This document shows, piece after piece, positions 17,931-26,948 of a stretch of 64,000 nt of DNA. A model generated the notes under the pieces. The model did no database searches. It worked only from the letters and a program-made list of their open reading frames with translations, and had not been told where the DNA came from. The DNA comes from Bacteroidota bacterium (GTDB taxonomy: Bacteria > Bacteroidota > Bacteroidia > Flavobacteriales > Flavobacteriaceae): contig JAHJTN010000019.1 of NCBI GenBank assembly GCA_018829465.1, positions 62,001-126,000 of the forward strand, in the 5' to 3' direction. The first letter of the stretch is position 1. Each line of letters begins with the position of its first letter. Made by a program: the position numbers and the translations under genes.

Positions 17931-19241
17931 TTAGTTCGAAGCTTTTCTCAATATTAAATAACCGATAATACCACACAAAAAGGAGGCAATAAAAATGCCA
18001 ATTTTTGATTGTAAAATAAAATCTGTACTTACAAATGCGAGGTCTGTTATAAACAATGACATAGTAAATCCGACGCCTGCAAGCATAGCTACTCCATATA
18101 TTTGACGCCAATTAACACCTTTTGGAAGTGAGGCAATTTTAAGTTTGACCAATATTTTGGAGACCAAAACAATTCCTATAAACTTACCAAATGTCAAACC
18201 AAAAATTACACCCAAGCTAACATTGCTAACTAAGTTAATTAAAAAATTGTCTGAAAAAGTGATTCCGGCATTTGCGATAGCAAAAATTGGCATTACTATA
18301 AAAGCTACAAGAGGGTGCATTGCATGTTCAAGGCGCTGAAGGGGAGTCATTGCTGCTTTTGAATAGTATCTTATTTGATCTAAAATATGCAATTGCTCAT
18401 GAGAAATTAGAGAGACATTATTAGGTTCGCTTTTTTTAAATTCATTGGTCAGCATGCTAATTTTTTGAATAAACTTTTGATCTTTAATTTTCACGTTGGC
18501 AGGAATGGTAAGTGCAGCAATGACTCCGGCAATAGTGGCATGAACCCCCGACAGCAAAAAGGCCAGCCATAGACCACCGATTCCGACTATGCCGTAAAAT
18601 AAAGTGCTACGCACACCTAAAAAATTAACCAAAATAAGTAAAGTTAGAAAACCCCCTCCTATAAGCAAACTTATTGTAGAAATATCAGAAGTGTAAAAAA
18701 AAGCAATAACCATAACAGCTCCTAAGTCGTCGGCTATGGCAAGTGCTGTCAGAAAAACTTTTAAAGACAAAGGCACTTTATCCCCTAACATATAGAGAAT
18801 ACCCAAAGCAAATGCAATGTCTGTAGCCATTGGAATCCCCCATCCGGAAGAAGAAGCTCCATCTAAATTAAAAGACAAATAGAGAAGAGCCGGAATTACC
18901 ATACCGCCTAGTCCTGCAAAAATGGGCAGAATTGCGTCTTTTGGTTTTGAAAGTTCGCCTGCCATTATTTCTCTTTTGAGCTCTAAACCAATGACAAAAA
19001 AGAAAATGGACATTAAACCATCATTAATCCAATGATGCAATGATTTAGAAATAACAAAATCACTAAAACCTATGGTAAAAGTATTCTCCCAAAAATTGTG
19101 ATATGCATCTTTCAAAGGAGAGTTAGCAATTATCAATGCCAAGATAGCAGACACAAACAAAATAATCCCGCTGGTTGTTGAATTACTTATAAAACGTGTG
19201 ATTGGCCCTATCAAAAACCTATCTATCGGATCTTCTCTCAT
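17931..19241 (-). CDS. nhaA: Na+/H+ antiporter NhaA
   Basis: The 436-residue inner-membrane antiporter exchanges Na+ or Li+ for protons. The substrate-site acids are visible in ATDIAFALGILYMLGD and LAIADDLGAVMVIAFF (the paired Asp of E. coli NhaA D163/D164). The N-terminal FFFVIGLELKREIMAGEL and C-terminal GIVLVSKILVKL and AMLAGVGFTMSLFI are family hallmarks. The central loop, with IRYYSKAAMTPLQRLEHAMHP, is typical of the longer NhaA form. The gene looks richer in A and T than its neighbours on inspection, which I did not quantify. Confidence 0.95.
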   Translation of the reverse strand: MREDPIDRFLIGPITRFISNSTTSGIILFVSAILALIIANSPLKDAYHNFWENTFTIGFSDFVISKSLHHWINDGLMSIFFFVIGLELKREIMAGELSKPKDAILPIFAGLGGMVIPALLYLSFNLDGASSSGWGIPMATDIAFALGILYMLGDKVPLSLKVFLTALAIADDLGAVMVIAFFYTSDISTISLLIGGGFLTLLILVNFLGVRSTLFYGIVGIGGLWLAFLLSGVHATIAGVIAALTIPANVKIKDQKFIQKISMLTNEFKKSEPNNVSLISHEQLHILDQIRYYSKAAMTPLQRLEHAMHPLVAFIVMPIFAIANAGITFSDNFLINLVSNVSLGVIFGLTFGKFIGIVLVSKILVKLKIASLPKGVNWRQIYGVAMLAGVGFTMSLFITDLAFVSTDFILQSKIGIFIASFLCGIIGYLILRKASN

Positions 19242-19355
19242 AATAAATTTTGCTTTACTTTTTTTATAAGTTTATTTTTCAACCTTTTAGCTACTTATAA
19301 TCTCTGAAATTTTTAAAACTATCAAACTACAAAATATAATCAAAAAAAATGAGTC

Positions 19356-22300
19356 TTAAAAGTCAAATTGTAAACCAAATGCAAAACGAAGACCATCATC
19401 CGAACCGAAAAGGCTGGCCTTCAAGGCAAACAAATCGGCTCCGTTGAGCCAGAGGCCGCCTCCGTAGCTATCGTGCCACACGTCCGAGTTGTCATTCTTA
19501 ATCCACACACGGCCCAAGTCGTAACCTCCGTAAATACCTAGTTGCAAAGGCACAAAAAAGTTGAGTCGCATACGTTCGAATGCATAGCGCACATCACCGC
19601 CAAAAACGAGGGAGCGTTTACCTGTAAACCGCTGAAAACGATAACCTCTTAGGCCATCTTCGCCTCCTAAAGTAGCCGCTTGGTAAAATTCGAAACCATC
19701 GTTAAATATCAAATTGCTTTTTACAAAACTCTTCAGCACCAACTGCCTGTTCTTGGAAAGTGCATTGTAAAATGTGACTTCAGGTTTTACCCTAAAAAAG
19801 TCGCGTGAATCATCCGTGTTATTGGTATAACTCGTTTCAAGATTAAATTCCATCCCACTCGTGGGGCTCACCTTGTTGTCAAAACTTTCGTAGTGTATGT
19901 TGGCAAGCGCACCTACAAAAAAGTCGCGTTCAAAAATCTCAGGCATAGTGGAACCAAAAATGGTTGTAACAAACCTATTGGGTGTATCCTCCACTTCATA
20001 GGAGTCAAAAAATGTATTCAAATTCAATGTCAAACCAGACACATAGCTTCTTTTAAGACCAATTCTGGCAGATAAAATACTGTTTTTTACACGATTAAAA
20101 TCGAGCCCCAGATTGTCGTCGTCATTTGTTGTTTCATTTCCGAAGCCAAAGAAATTTTGAGTGAAATTGTCTGTGGTGCCGCGCAAACCCACTACAAAAT
20201 TCCACCTGCCGATGATGTTGGCAAATTCGCCTTCGTAGCGCGCATCAAAACCTTGTTCAGCAAAGAAATATTTGGCGCTAAGTGTGTGTTTTTGAGTAAA
20301 CGGATTCCTCTCAAAACCTTTAACAGTATAGGTATTGGAAATCCCAATTGCGATGCCGTCATCCGGATTGAAACCTATGGTAGGAAGCAAAGTGTTGCTC
20401 GGCAATATGTTTCTTTTATAATCAAAAGTATTGTTATCATAGTTGTCTTTAAACTTCAGCTTGGCTCCCTTTTTAGTTTCTACCGTGTTTTTAAGCGTTT
20501 TGTAGTCATAAACGGTCATGCGTTTTCCGTTTTCGAGCCTGTAAACATCGTTGTTTTGTCCGCCAATGATCCGTATTTTTATATATTGATTTGACTTTCC
20601 TTTAGACTCAAAAACATCATCATCGTCTAGGCCGTATAACCAAATTTCTTTGGTGTCTTTTTTATCAAAAGTGCGGTCGGCTATCAAATCGGCTCTTTTA
20701 CCGCCTTTGTTTCTATAAACACGAACACGGGTTTTGCCTTTGGGCAGGCGCTCAATATCAAAGATATCATCTTTATCTGTTCCGGTGATAATCCCTAATG
20801 AAGCGTAATAATCGTAATATCTGTCGGTTATATCTGCTAGGTTGGCCAACCTGCCTTTGAGTTTTTCTTTAATGTCGAGCATGGTTTGGTCTTGCACTTC
20901 TGCGGGCAACTTTCTAAAAGCTTTGTCAATTGCAGCATCGTCGAGGCTTGCTTGAATAAAAGCGGCCTGGGCCAACCAATCTTCCCGGTCGGTGTTTTTG
21001 AGCAAAGTTCGGTCGAGCGTGATGCCGGCATTGTTCATCCATTTCACATCTTTCATCTCTGCATCATACACTTGCAGTTGCTTGGATACTCCTATGAGCG
21101 ATCTCATGGTGTTGAGCAAAGCGCCGTCAAAATTGACAAAAGCTTGGTCTCTGTCTCTGGGAATTGGTTTATAGATTCTATCGCCGTTTTCTTGTTTAAA
21201 TTCTGCCCAACGCCATTGGTCGCCATGGCGGTCAAAATCGCCGATGAGCATATCGAAAAGTCTGGCACGGATGTAGGCAGCTTCATCCATTTTATACTTT
21301 TCGTCTTTGCGCATTTTTTCAAACAAATCTGTGGTGCTTTCTATGTCGTCTGCGCCTTCAAAAGCGCCGGAGGTCTTGTCTTCTTTGATGCGTTTTTCTA
21401 TGAGATACATTTCATCGCCAAAATTCGAATTGAAGTTGCCCAAGGCAGCTTGTTTGGGCACGTATATCAGTTGTGGTTCAGCTTGCATCACATCTACCGC
21501 ACTGGCCAAAGTTGGCACAGCCAAGGCTGCATACGGATGCGAAGCGGTATAAAAATCCATCATCAAACGTTCGGCACCTGTATCTTCAAATTCTTCTAAA
21601 ACGTATTTGTCTTTAAAAGCTACGGTTTGAAAGTATTGAACCGCACTTTTTCGCAAGGAGCGCATGCTGTACTCGTTTCCGTTTTTGTCTTTGAGTCTAA
21701 GCGACTTCGTTTGGTGGCCTCCGCCTTGTCTGGTGGGTGTCAAACCGCCAAAAAGTGTATCGAGCATGGCCACGGACGCTTCTACTTCTTGGCTGTATAT
21801 TTGTCTGTAATGATCGCCCCAAACGGTTTTAAAAAAATTGGATTTTTGTGTTTCTTCATCGGTGTAAATGGCTGTTTTGATGCGCTGTGGTAATTTATTT
21901 GAGATTTCAAAATCTAAAAGTTGGTCTTGAGCAAAAATTTGCGTTTGAAAAACAGGGTTTTGAGCTGATTTTGTTTCAAAGAAGCGCACTTGACTACTGC
22001 CGTTTTTGAACACATCCAATACGGCAAATCCTTTCTGCCCGGAAGCAAACAACCCATTTTCGCCCAAAGCTACTTGGCTGGCTTTTGAGCCGGCTCCGGA
22101 AACAATCTGCGTGAGTCCGTCTGCGTTGATGAGTTGCAGCGTATGTTCGTGGCCGGAAGCCAAAATAATTTTTTCTCCTCTTCTGGCAATTACTTCAAGT
22201 CGGTTCATTAAATCTTGATAGCGGGCGTGCTGTACATCTTGTGGCGAAACACCACCGGTGGCTCTTACTTGTGAGATAAGAGATCCTAAAACAGGCAAAG

Positions 22301-23060
22301 GCGTTTTGTCGCCAAGTGGATATAGGTGCGATTTGGCGCCTAATCTTCCACCATGCGGGCCGTTTGTAAACATAGGGTGGTGCATGGCGATGAGGACTAC
22401 TTTGCCTTGGTGGTCTGTCACTTCATCTTCCACTTCAAGAAAGAATTCTTCTCGGGTGTAAATTTGTCCGCAACGTGTATTTATTTTTGGATGCTTGTCC
22501 CAATCTTCCAAATACCATTGCGTGTCTAGTATAATCAAAACCGTGTTGTCATTGACCTCTACGGTTTCGATGGCGCAGCCTTTTTCGGGAAGAAAGTTGT
22601 CTTTCCCTTTCAGTTTGTCTCCTACAAAATCTTCCTGTCTCGACAAACCTTCGAGTCCATCAGCATACCAATCGTGGTTTCCGGGTATAAAAATCACACG
22701 ACCGGGAAATTTTTGTGCTACCGATATTTGGGCTTCAAGGGCTTGCTCGGCCACTGTTTTAGCAGGACTGTCTTGCTTTAAAAGACCGTAGGGATAGGCA
22801 TTGTCACCCAAAAAAAGCAGGTAATCATCAGGTGTAGCCTGGCTGAATTGGCTTTCTAAGGCGTGTAGCGTCTCCAAATTGTCATTGGAACTCCCGGCAT
22901 CTCCAATGAGGAAAAACGAATTTTTAGCGACATTTGGGTCTGTAAGAATGGATGAACCCCTAAATTTTTTATCAATTTTTGACTGATAAGTTGTACAAGA
23001 ATAGCATATTAGGGCGGTAAGGCATAAAAAAGTTATTTTTTTAACAGTAGAAAAAATCAT
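19356..23060 (-). CDS. Lipoprotein with calcineurin-like phosphoesterase, kinase-like region and Omp85-type barrel
   Basis: The 1234-residue protein starts with a lipoprotein signal (lipobox ICYSC, C22). Residues 48-360 form a metallophosphoesterase with all expected motifs: GDAG (D54), GDN (D86), GNHD (N128, H129), MHHPM (H227, H228) and SGHEH (H304, H306). The middle part carries SLRLKDKNGNEYSMRSLRK (453-471), MLIGDFDRHGDQWRW (604-618) and IPRDRDQAF (633-641), which resemble the catalytic and metal loops of HipA/FAM20/CotH-type kinases. Residues from about 880 form a surface-antigen barrel with the Omp85 signature GGEDGLRGYRF (1132-1142) and a C-terminal aromatic strand. It is probably fixed in the outer membrane. 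The substrate is unknown. Confidence 0.85.
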   Translation of the reverse strand: MIFSTVKKITFLCLTALICYSCTTYQSKIDKKFRGSSILTDPNVAKNSFFLIGDAGSSNDNLETLHALESQFSQATPDDYLLFLGDNAYPYGLLKQDSPAKTVAEQALEAQISVAQKFPGRVIFIPGNHDWYADGLEGLSRQEDFVGDKLKGKDNFLPEKGCAIETVEVNDNTVLIILDTQWYLEDWDKHPKINTRCGQIYTREEFFLEVEDEVTDHQGKVVLIAMHHPMFTNGPHGGRLGAKSHLYPLGDKTPLPVLGSLISQVRATGGVSPQDVQHARYQDLMNRLEVIARRGEKIILASGHEHTLQLINADGLTQIVSGAGSKASQVALGENGLFASGQKGFAVLDVFKNGSSQVRFFETKSAQNPVFQTQIFAQDQLLDFEISNKLPQRIKTAIYTDEETQKSNFFKTVWGDHYRQIYSQEVEASVAMLDTLFGGLTPTRQGGGHQTKSLRLKDKNGNEYSMRSLRKSAVQYFQTVAFKDKYVLEEFEDTGAERLMMDFYTASHPYAALAVPTLASAVDVMQAEPQLIYVPKQAALGNFNSNFGDEMYLIEKRIKEDKTSGAFEGADDIESTTDLFEKMRKDEKYKMDEAAYIRARLFDMLIGDFDRHGDQWRWAEFKQENGDRIYKPIPRDRDQAFVNFDGALLNTMRSLIGVSKQLQVYDAEMKDVKWMNNAGITLDRTLLKNTDREDWLAQAAFIQASLDDAAIDKAFRKLPAEVQDQTMLDIKEKLKGRLANLADITDRYYDYYASLGIITGTDKDDIFDIERLPKGKTRVRVYRNKGGKRADLIADRTFDKKDTKEIWLYGLDDDDVFESKGKSNQYIKIRIIGGQNNDVYRLENGKRMTVYDYKTLKNTVETKKGAKLKFKDNYDNNTFDYKRNILPSNTLLPTIGFNPDDGIAIGISNTYTVKGFERNPFTQKHTLSAKYFFAEQGFDARYEGEFANIIGRWNFVVGLRGTTDNFTQNFFGFGNETTNDDDNLGLDFNRVKNSILSARIGLKRSYVSGLTLNLNTFFDSYEVEDTPNRFVTTIFGSTMPEIFERDFFVGALANIHYESFDNKVSPTSGMEFNLETSYTNNTDDSRDFFRVKPEVTFYNALSKNRQLVLKSFVKSNLIFNDGFEFYQAATLGGEDGLRGYRFQRFTGKRSLVFGGDVRYAFERMRLNFFVPLQLGIYGGYDLGRVWIKNDNSDVWHDSYGGGLWLNGADLFALKASLFGSDDGLRFAFGLQFDF

Positions 23061-23082
23061 ATTGTGTACATTTGATTGATAA

Positions 23083-23090
23083 CAAATTTA
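23083..23090 (-). promoter_or_regulatory. -7 box for the phosphoesterase/barrel gene
   Basis: TAAATTTG on the minus strand lies 22 bases upstream of the start at 23060, in the 37-base gap between two divergent genes. A matching -33 box is not clear. Confidence 0.5.
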
Positions 23091-23097
23091 CGGAATT

Positions 23098-24279
23098 ATG
23101 TCGGTCATCATTGAAAAATCTTCCGCTTTCGTCTTCGACTTACTAAAAAAAAAATTACCCGATAATTTTATTTATCACAATTATACACACACCCAAAGGG
23201 TGGTTAAAAGTCTTTGCGAAATCATAGAACATACTGAGGGTTTGACGGAAGACCAAATAGAAGTATTGAAAATTGCTGCTTGGTTTCACGATACGGGTTA
23301 TACAAAGGGTTGCGAAAACCATGAAACTTCGAGTGTAGAACTTGCCAAAGAGTTTTTGGAGAGCCAATCGTACCCGAAGGAAAAAACGGAAGCCGTTTGC
23401 AGGTGTATTATGGATACGCGTTTTGATGTGTGTCCTACGGATTTGTTGGGGAAAATCATGCGCGATGCAGACGCTTCACACTTTGCCAAGGATTATTACG
23501 AAGAGGCCAGCGAATTTCTCAGGCTCGAATACAAGTTGCAGGGAAAAGAGAATTACTCGGTTAAAAATTGGCGCAAGCTCAATATAAAACTTTTATCTCA
23601 AGATCACGAATACTATACTGACTATGCAATTCGAAACTGGACACCGCTCAAAGAAAAGAACCTGCTAAACTTGCTGGAAAAGCAGAAAAAAGATTTGGGC
23701 AAGCTGGAGAAAGAACGGCAAAAAGCGAAGATAAAAGATGAAAGTCCGGAACGCGCCATACAGTCTATGTTTCGGGTAACCATGCAAAATCACTTGAAGT
23801 TGAGCGATATAGCAGACACCAAAGCCAATATTTTACTGTCTGTAAACGCCATCATCATTTCTTTGGTTCTTTCCAACCTCATTTCTAAACTCGATTCGCC
23901 CTCCAACCAACACCTCATTTTGCCAAGTCTCATTTTGACCTTATCGAGTGTGGTTTCAATTGTTTTTGCCATTCTCTCCACTCGACCTAAAATCACATCC
24001 GGCGAATTTACCAGAGAAGAAGTAGAGGCTAAAAAAATAAATGTTCTCTTCTTTGGCAATTTTCACAAAATGCCTTTTGAACAATTCAAATGGGCTGTTG
24101 GAGAAATTATACAGGAAAAATCGATGGTCTATGAAGCGCTGACTCGCGATTTGTATTACTTAGGTGTGGTCTTGCACAAAAAATACCGGCTTTTACGCAT
24201 TACTTACAATGCTTTTATGGTTGGAATCATCATCTCGGTTATTTCATTTATTATTTCCTTTTTCTTTTTAAAACCCTGA
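23098..24279 (+). CDS. HD-domain phosphohydrolase with Pycsar-effector-like membrane domain
   Basis: The 393-residue protein joins two parts. Residues 15-190 form an HD phosphohydrolase: H31, the HD pair H64-D65 in AAWFHDTGYT, H75 and D123/D125 (MRDADASHFA). After a charged helical linker (185-220), residues 221-393 resemble the DUF5706/PycTM effector domain, with SDIADTKANILLSVNAIIIS (236-255) leading into membrane segments at about 244-264, 272-294 and 371-392. PycTM proteins in Pycsar defence respond to cyclic pyrimidine nucleotides and damage the membrane. Here an HD enzyme that could cleave a nucleotide is fused to it, with no cyclase gene beside it. Widespread housekeeping or nucleotide signalling is as likely as defence. 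Confidence 0.82.
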   Translation: MSVIIEKSSAFVFDLLKKKLPDNFIYHNYTHTQRVVKSLCEIIEHTEGLTEDQIEVLKIAAWFHDTGYTKGCENHETSSVELAKEFLESQSYPKEKTEAVCRCIMDTRFDVCPTDLLGKIMRDADASHFAKDYYEEASEFLRLEYKLQGKENYSVKNWRKLNIKLLSQDHEYYTDYAIRNWTPLKEKNLLNLLEKQKKDLGKLEKERQKAKIKDESPERAIQSMFRVTMQNHLKLSDIADTKANILLSVNAIIISLVLSNLISKLDSPSNQHLILPSLILTLSSVVSIVFAILSTRPKITSGEFTREEVEAKKINVLFFGNFHKMPFEQFKWAVGEIIQEKSMVYEALTRDLYYLGVVLHKKYRLLRITYNAFMVGIIISVISFIISFFFLKP

Positions 24280-24592
24280 ATGTATGGTTTTTTATGTGCA
24301 AATCTTTGCAACGATTGTATTCGGTAAAATACACCAATCTTATACGTAGCATTTGCCGAAAGCGTGAGTAAAATTTAAACTGTTTTTGTATTATGATTTC
24401 TATGTGACCAATACGATTCTTTTATTAGGTCATGCTTTAACAGTTTTCGACCACAACCAATTCTTTAAGAAGTATTCAAGCTTTAATTGACCTTTTTTTT
24501 TCTTTTCAAAAAGCAATACTTATGTTAAATAAAAGTAAATGTTTTATTTTATAATAGTATTACTATTAACTTTGCATCATTAAGTTTTAATA
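24280..24592. other. Spacer upstream of the TetR gene
   Basis: The 313-base AT-rich spacer holds the promoter and palindrome at 24552-24574. No reading frame, RNA gene or clear terminator for the upstream gene was found in the rest. Confidence 0.5.
24552..24574 (+). promoter_or_regulatory. TetR-gene promoter with perfect palindromic operator
   Basis: TAATAGTA-T-TACTATTA (24552-24568) is a perfect 8-base inverted repeat around one base. It overlaps the first two bases of the exact -7 box TAACTTTG (24567-24574), 18 bases before the TetR ATG at 24593. A protein bound here would block RNA polymerase, so it is the likely autoregulatory operator of the downstream TetR protein. Confidence 0.65.
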
Positions 24593-25282
24593 ATGGATAC
24601 TTTACTTTCAAATATAAAAATTCACATCAACGAAAAGTTGTACCTGAAAGACCCGGAGTCATCGGACTTGGGTAAACAAATCGTTTCGGAAAGCGTGCTG
24701 CTCATACACGAATTGGGTTTTGAAGACTTTACTTTTAAAAAACTCGGTCAAAAAATCGGTTCGAACGAAAGTTCAATCTACAGGTATTTTGAAAACAAAC
24801 ACAAACTGCTGTTGTATTTATCTGCATTGTATTGGGGCATATTGGAATACAGACTCGTCTTCACTACAAACAGCATCGAGGATCCAATAAAAAAATTACT
24901 GAAAGCTATTGACATCGTCACCACGAGTCCGGAAAATTTAGTGTTCAGCCCCAAAGTAAATCAAGAACTGCTACGCGAAATTGTTGTTCGCGAGTTCACC
25001 AAATCCTACCACATCAAAAACGTAGATGCCGAAAACCAAGAAGGATATTTTTCCATTTACAAGCGTATCATTATTAGAATTGCCGATATGATTGGCAAAG
25101 TAGATCCAAGCTATCCGTATCCTAAAAGCCTGACGGCTTCTGTCGTAGAAGGAGCGTTGCATCAAGATTTTTTGATGATCCACTTCAAATCTATCACAGA
25201 TTGTACCGATCAGAGTTGCCCCTTGGCATTTTACCAACACATGATTCACAAACTCTTAAATATTCCTAATGAAGAATTATAG
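24593..25282 (+). CDS. TetR/AcrR-family transcriptional regulator
   Basis: The 229-residue regulator has an N-terminal helix-turn-helix at about 30-75: SVLLIHELGFEDFTFKKLG, then GSNESSIYRYFENKHKLLLY with the YRYFxNKxxLL recognition-helix pattern. The C-terminal ligand domain is not recognisable in detail. Its last codons overlap the ABC gene by 14 bases, so it is cotranscribed with the exporter genes it presumably controls. The palindrome at 24552-24568 is the best candidate site. The helix-turn-helix begins later than usual because of a 20-residue N-terminal extension. Confidence 0.92.
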   Translation: MDTLLSNIKIHINEKLYLKDPESSDLGKQIVSESVLLIHELGFEDFTFKKLGQKIGSNESSIYRYFENKHKLLLYLSALYWGILEYRLVFTTNSIEDPIKKLLKAIDIVTTSPENLVFSPKVNQELLREIVVREFTKSYHIKNVDAENQEGYFSIYKRIIIRIADMIGKVDPSYPYPKSLTASVVEGALHQDFLMIHFKSITDCTDQSCPLAFYQHMIHKLLNIPNEEL

Positions 25283-26936
25283 TAGCTTAACGCCTTGGCG
25301 AAGATTTCTCAACCTGTTACAACTCGAAAGAAGAGACATTTATCGCATCCTTTCTTATGCGATTTTTTCAAGTTTGGTAGGACTCTCTTTACCATTAGGA
25401 ATACAAAGCATCATCAACCTGATTCAAGGTGGACAAGTGTCTGCTTCTTGGTTGGTACTTGTCTTTTTCGTCATTGCAGGTATTGCTTTCTCCGGATTTC
25501 TCTATTTTATACAATTGCGAATTGGTGAAGATATACAGCAGCGTATTTTTACCCGCTCCTCTCTTGAATTTATATACCGATTTCCAAAAATAAAACTCGA
25601 AGCATTCAGAGGAGAATATCCGCCTGAGTTGGCCAATAGGTTTTTTGATACATTGACAGTTCAAAAAGGTTTGGTCAAAACCATTTTGGACTATTCCGCA
25701 GCACTTCTACAAATCCTTTTTGGCTTGATTTTGCTCTCGTTTTACCATCCTTTTTTTATCGCTTTCGGCTTTTTATTACTGGGTTTGATGTTTATTGTTT
25801 TTAAATTTTCAGCCCCGGTTGGTGTAGAAACGAGCCTAAAAGAATCTAAACACAAATACGAAGTGGCGCACTGGATTGAGGAAGTTGCCAGAAGTTTGCA
25901 AAGTTTTAAAATGTCGGGGCTAACATCTTTGGCACTAGAAAAAAACGATGCACTTGTGGTAAAATATCTAGATGCCAGAGAAAAACATTTTTCGGTTTTG
26001 CGCTTACAATTCTTCAAACTCATCGGATTTAAGGTTTTGGTGACGGCCGGTCTCCTTCTTATAGGTGGTTTATTGGTACTCAATCAACAAATGAACATAG
26101 GACAGTTTGTAGCAGCTGAAATCATCATCCTTTTGGTTATCACTTCTGTTGAGAAATTGATGTTGGGCTTAGAAGACATCTACGATATTTTGGCTTCTAT
26201 CGAAAAAATAGGAGAAATTGTAGATATGCCCCTAGAAAGACAAGAAGGCGAAAAGCCTTTTTCTGCCGAAACAAAATTCGAATTAAAACTAGAAAACCTA
26301 AGCTTGCAATATCCCAACAACCTAAGGCCAATATTTGAAAATATAAACCTGTCTATACGGCCGAAAGAACATATCTGCATCACCGGACCATCCGGATCGG
26401 GCAAAACAAGCCTATTATACATACTTGCGGGATTGATTTCACCAACAGACGGAAAATTGCTCATCAATGGCATAGATATGCAATATATTTTGCCCAACCA
26501 CTACCGTGCACAACTCGGTTTTTCACTTACGGGCAGCAGCCCGTTTGAAGGTACTTTGAAAGAAAATATAACTTTCAACAATCCAAACATATCCCATGAA
26601 GAACTCCTTTGGGCTATTGAAAAAGCACGTTTGACTGATTTTGTTAAAACTTTGCCCAAAGGTATCAATACAACCATTTATCCGGAGGGAAAACAATTGT
26701 CATACACCATTTCTAAAAAAATTATTCTCGCCAGAGCCATCGTGCACAAACCCAAACTTTTATTATTAAAAGATCCGCTCGATCAGCTCGACTACAACGA
26801 AACAAAAGCTTTGCTCGATTTTCTGTTTGAAGACACCAATCCTTGGACAATCGTAGTGGCCAGCAAAAACGAACTTTGGCAAGCCAAATGCAAACGCATT
26901 TTGAAATTGGAAAACGGACAGGTTTTAAATTCTTAA
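25269..26936 (+). CDS. ABC exporter (membrane plus ATPase domain) with degenerate catalytic motifs
   Basis: The 555-residue protein has a type I exporter membrane domain (about 20-310, six hydrophobic segments) and an ATPase domain (335-555). Walker A is intact (GPSGSGKT, 373-380). The other motifs are not: the signature LSGGQ reads LSYTI (477-481), Walker B reads LLLLKDP where LLLLDEP is usual (K501 for Asp, D502 for the catalytic Glu), the Q-loop glutamine position holds T421, and the H-loop position holds K533. ATP may bind, but ordinary hydrolysis is doubtful for a homodimer. The domain order matches peptidase-lacking secretion ABC proteins. HlyD and TolC genes follow, giving a complete tripartite set. 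Confidence 0.88.
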   Translation: MKNYSSLTPWRRFLNLLQLERRDIYRILSYAIFSSLVGLSLPLGIQSIINLIQGGQVSASWLVLVFFVIAGIAFSGFLYFIQLRIGEDIQQRIFTRSSLEFIYRFPKIKLEAFRGEYPPELANRFFDTLTVQKGLVKTILDYSAALLQILFGLILLSFYHPFFIAFGFLLLGLMFIVFKFSAPVGVETSLKESKHKYEVAHWIEEVARSLQSFKMSGLTSLALEKNDALVVKYLDAREKHFSVLRLQFFKLIGFKVLVTAGLLLIGGLLVLNQQMNIGQFVAAEIIILLVITSVEKLMLGLEDIYDILASIEKIGEIVDMPLERQEGEKPFSAETKFELKLENLSLQYPNNLRPIFENINLSIRPKEHICITGPSGSGKTSLLYILAGLISPTDGKLLINGIDMQYILPNHYRAQLGFSLTGSSPFEGTLKENITFNNPNISHEELLWAIEKARLTDFVKTLPKGINTTIYPEGKQLSYTISKKIILARAIVHKPKLLLLKDPLDQLDYNETKALLDFLFEDTNPWTIVVASKNELWQAKCKRILKLENGQVLNS

Positions 26937-26948
26937 ATTCAAATAGCC

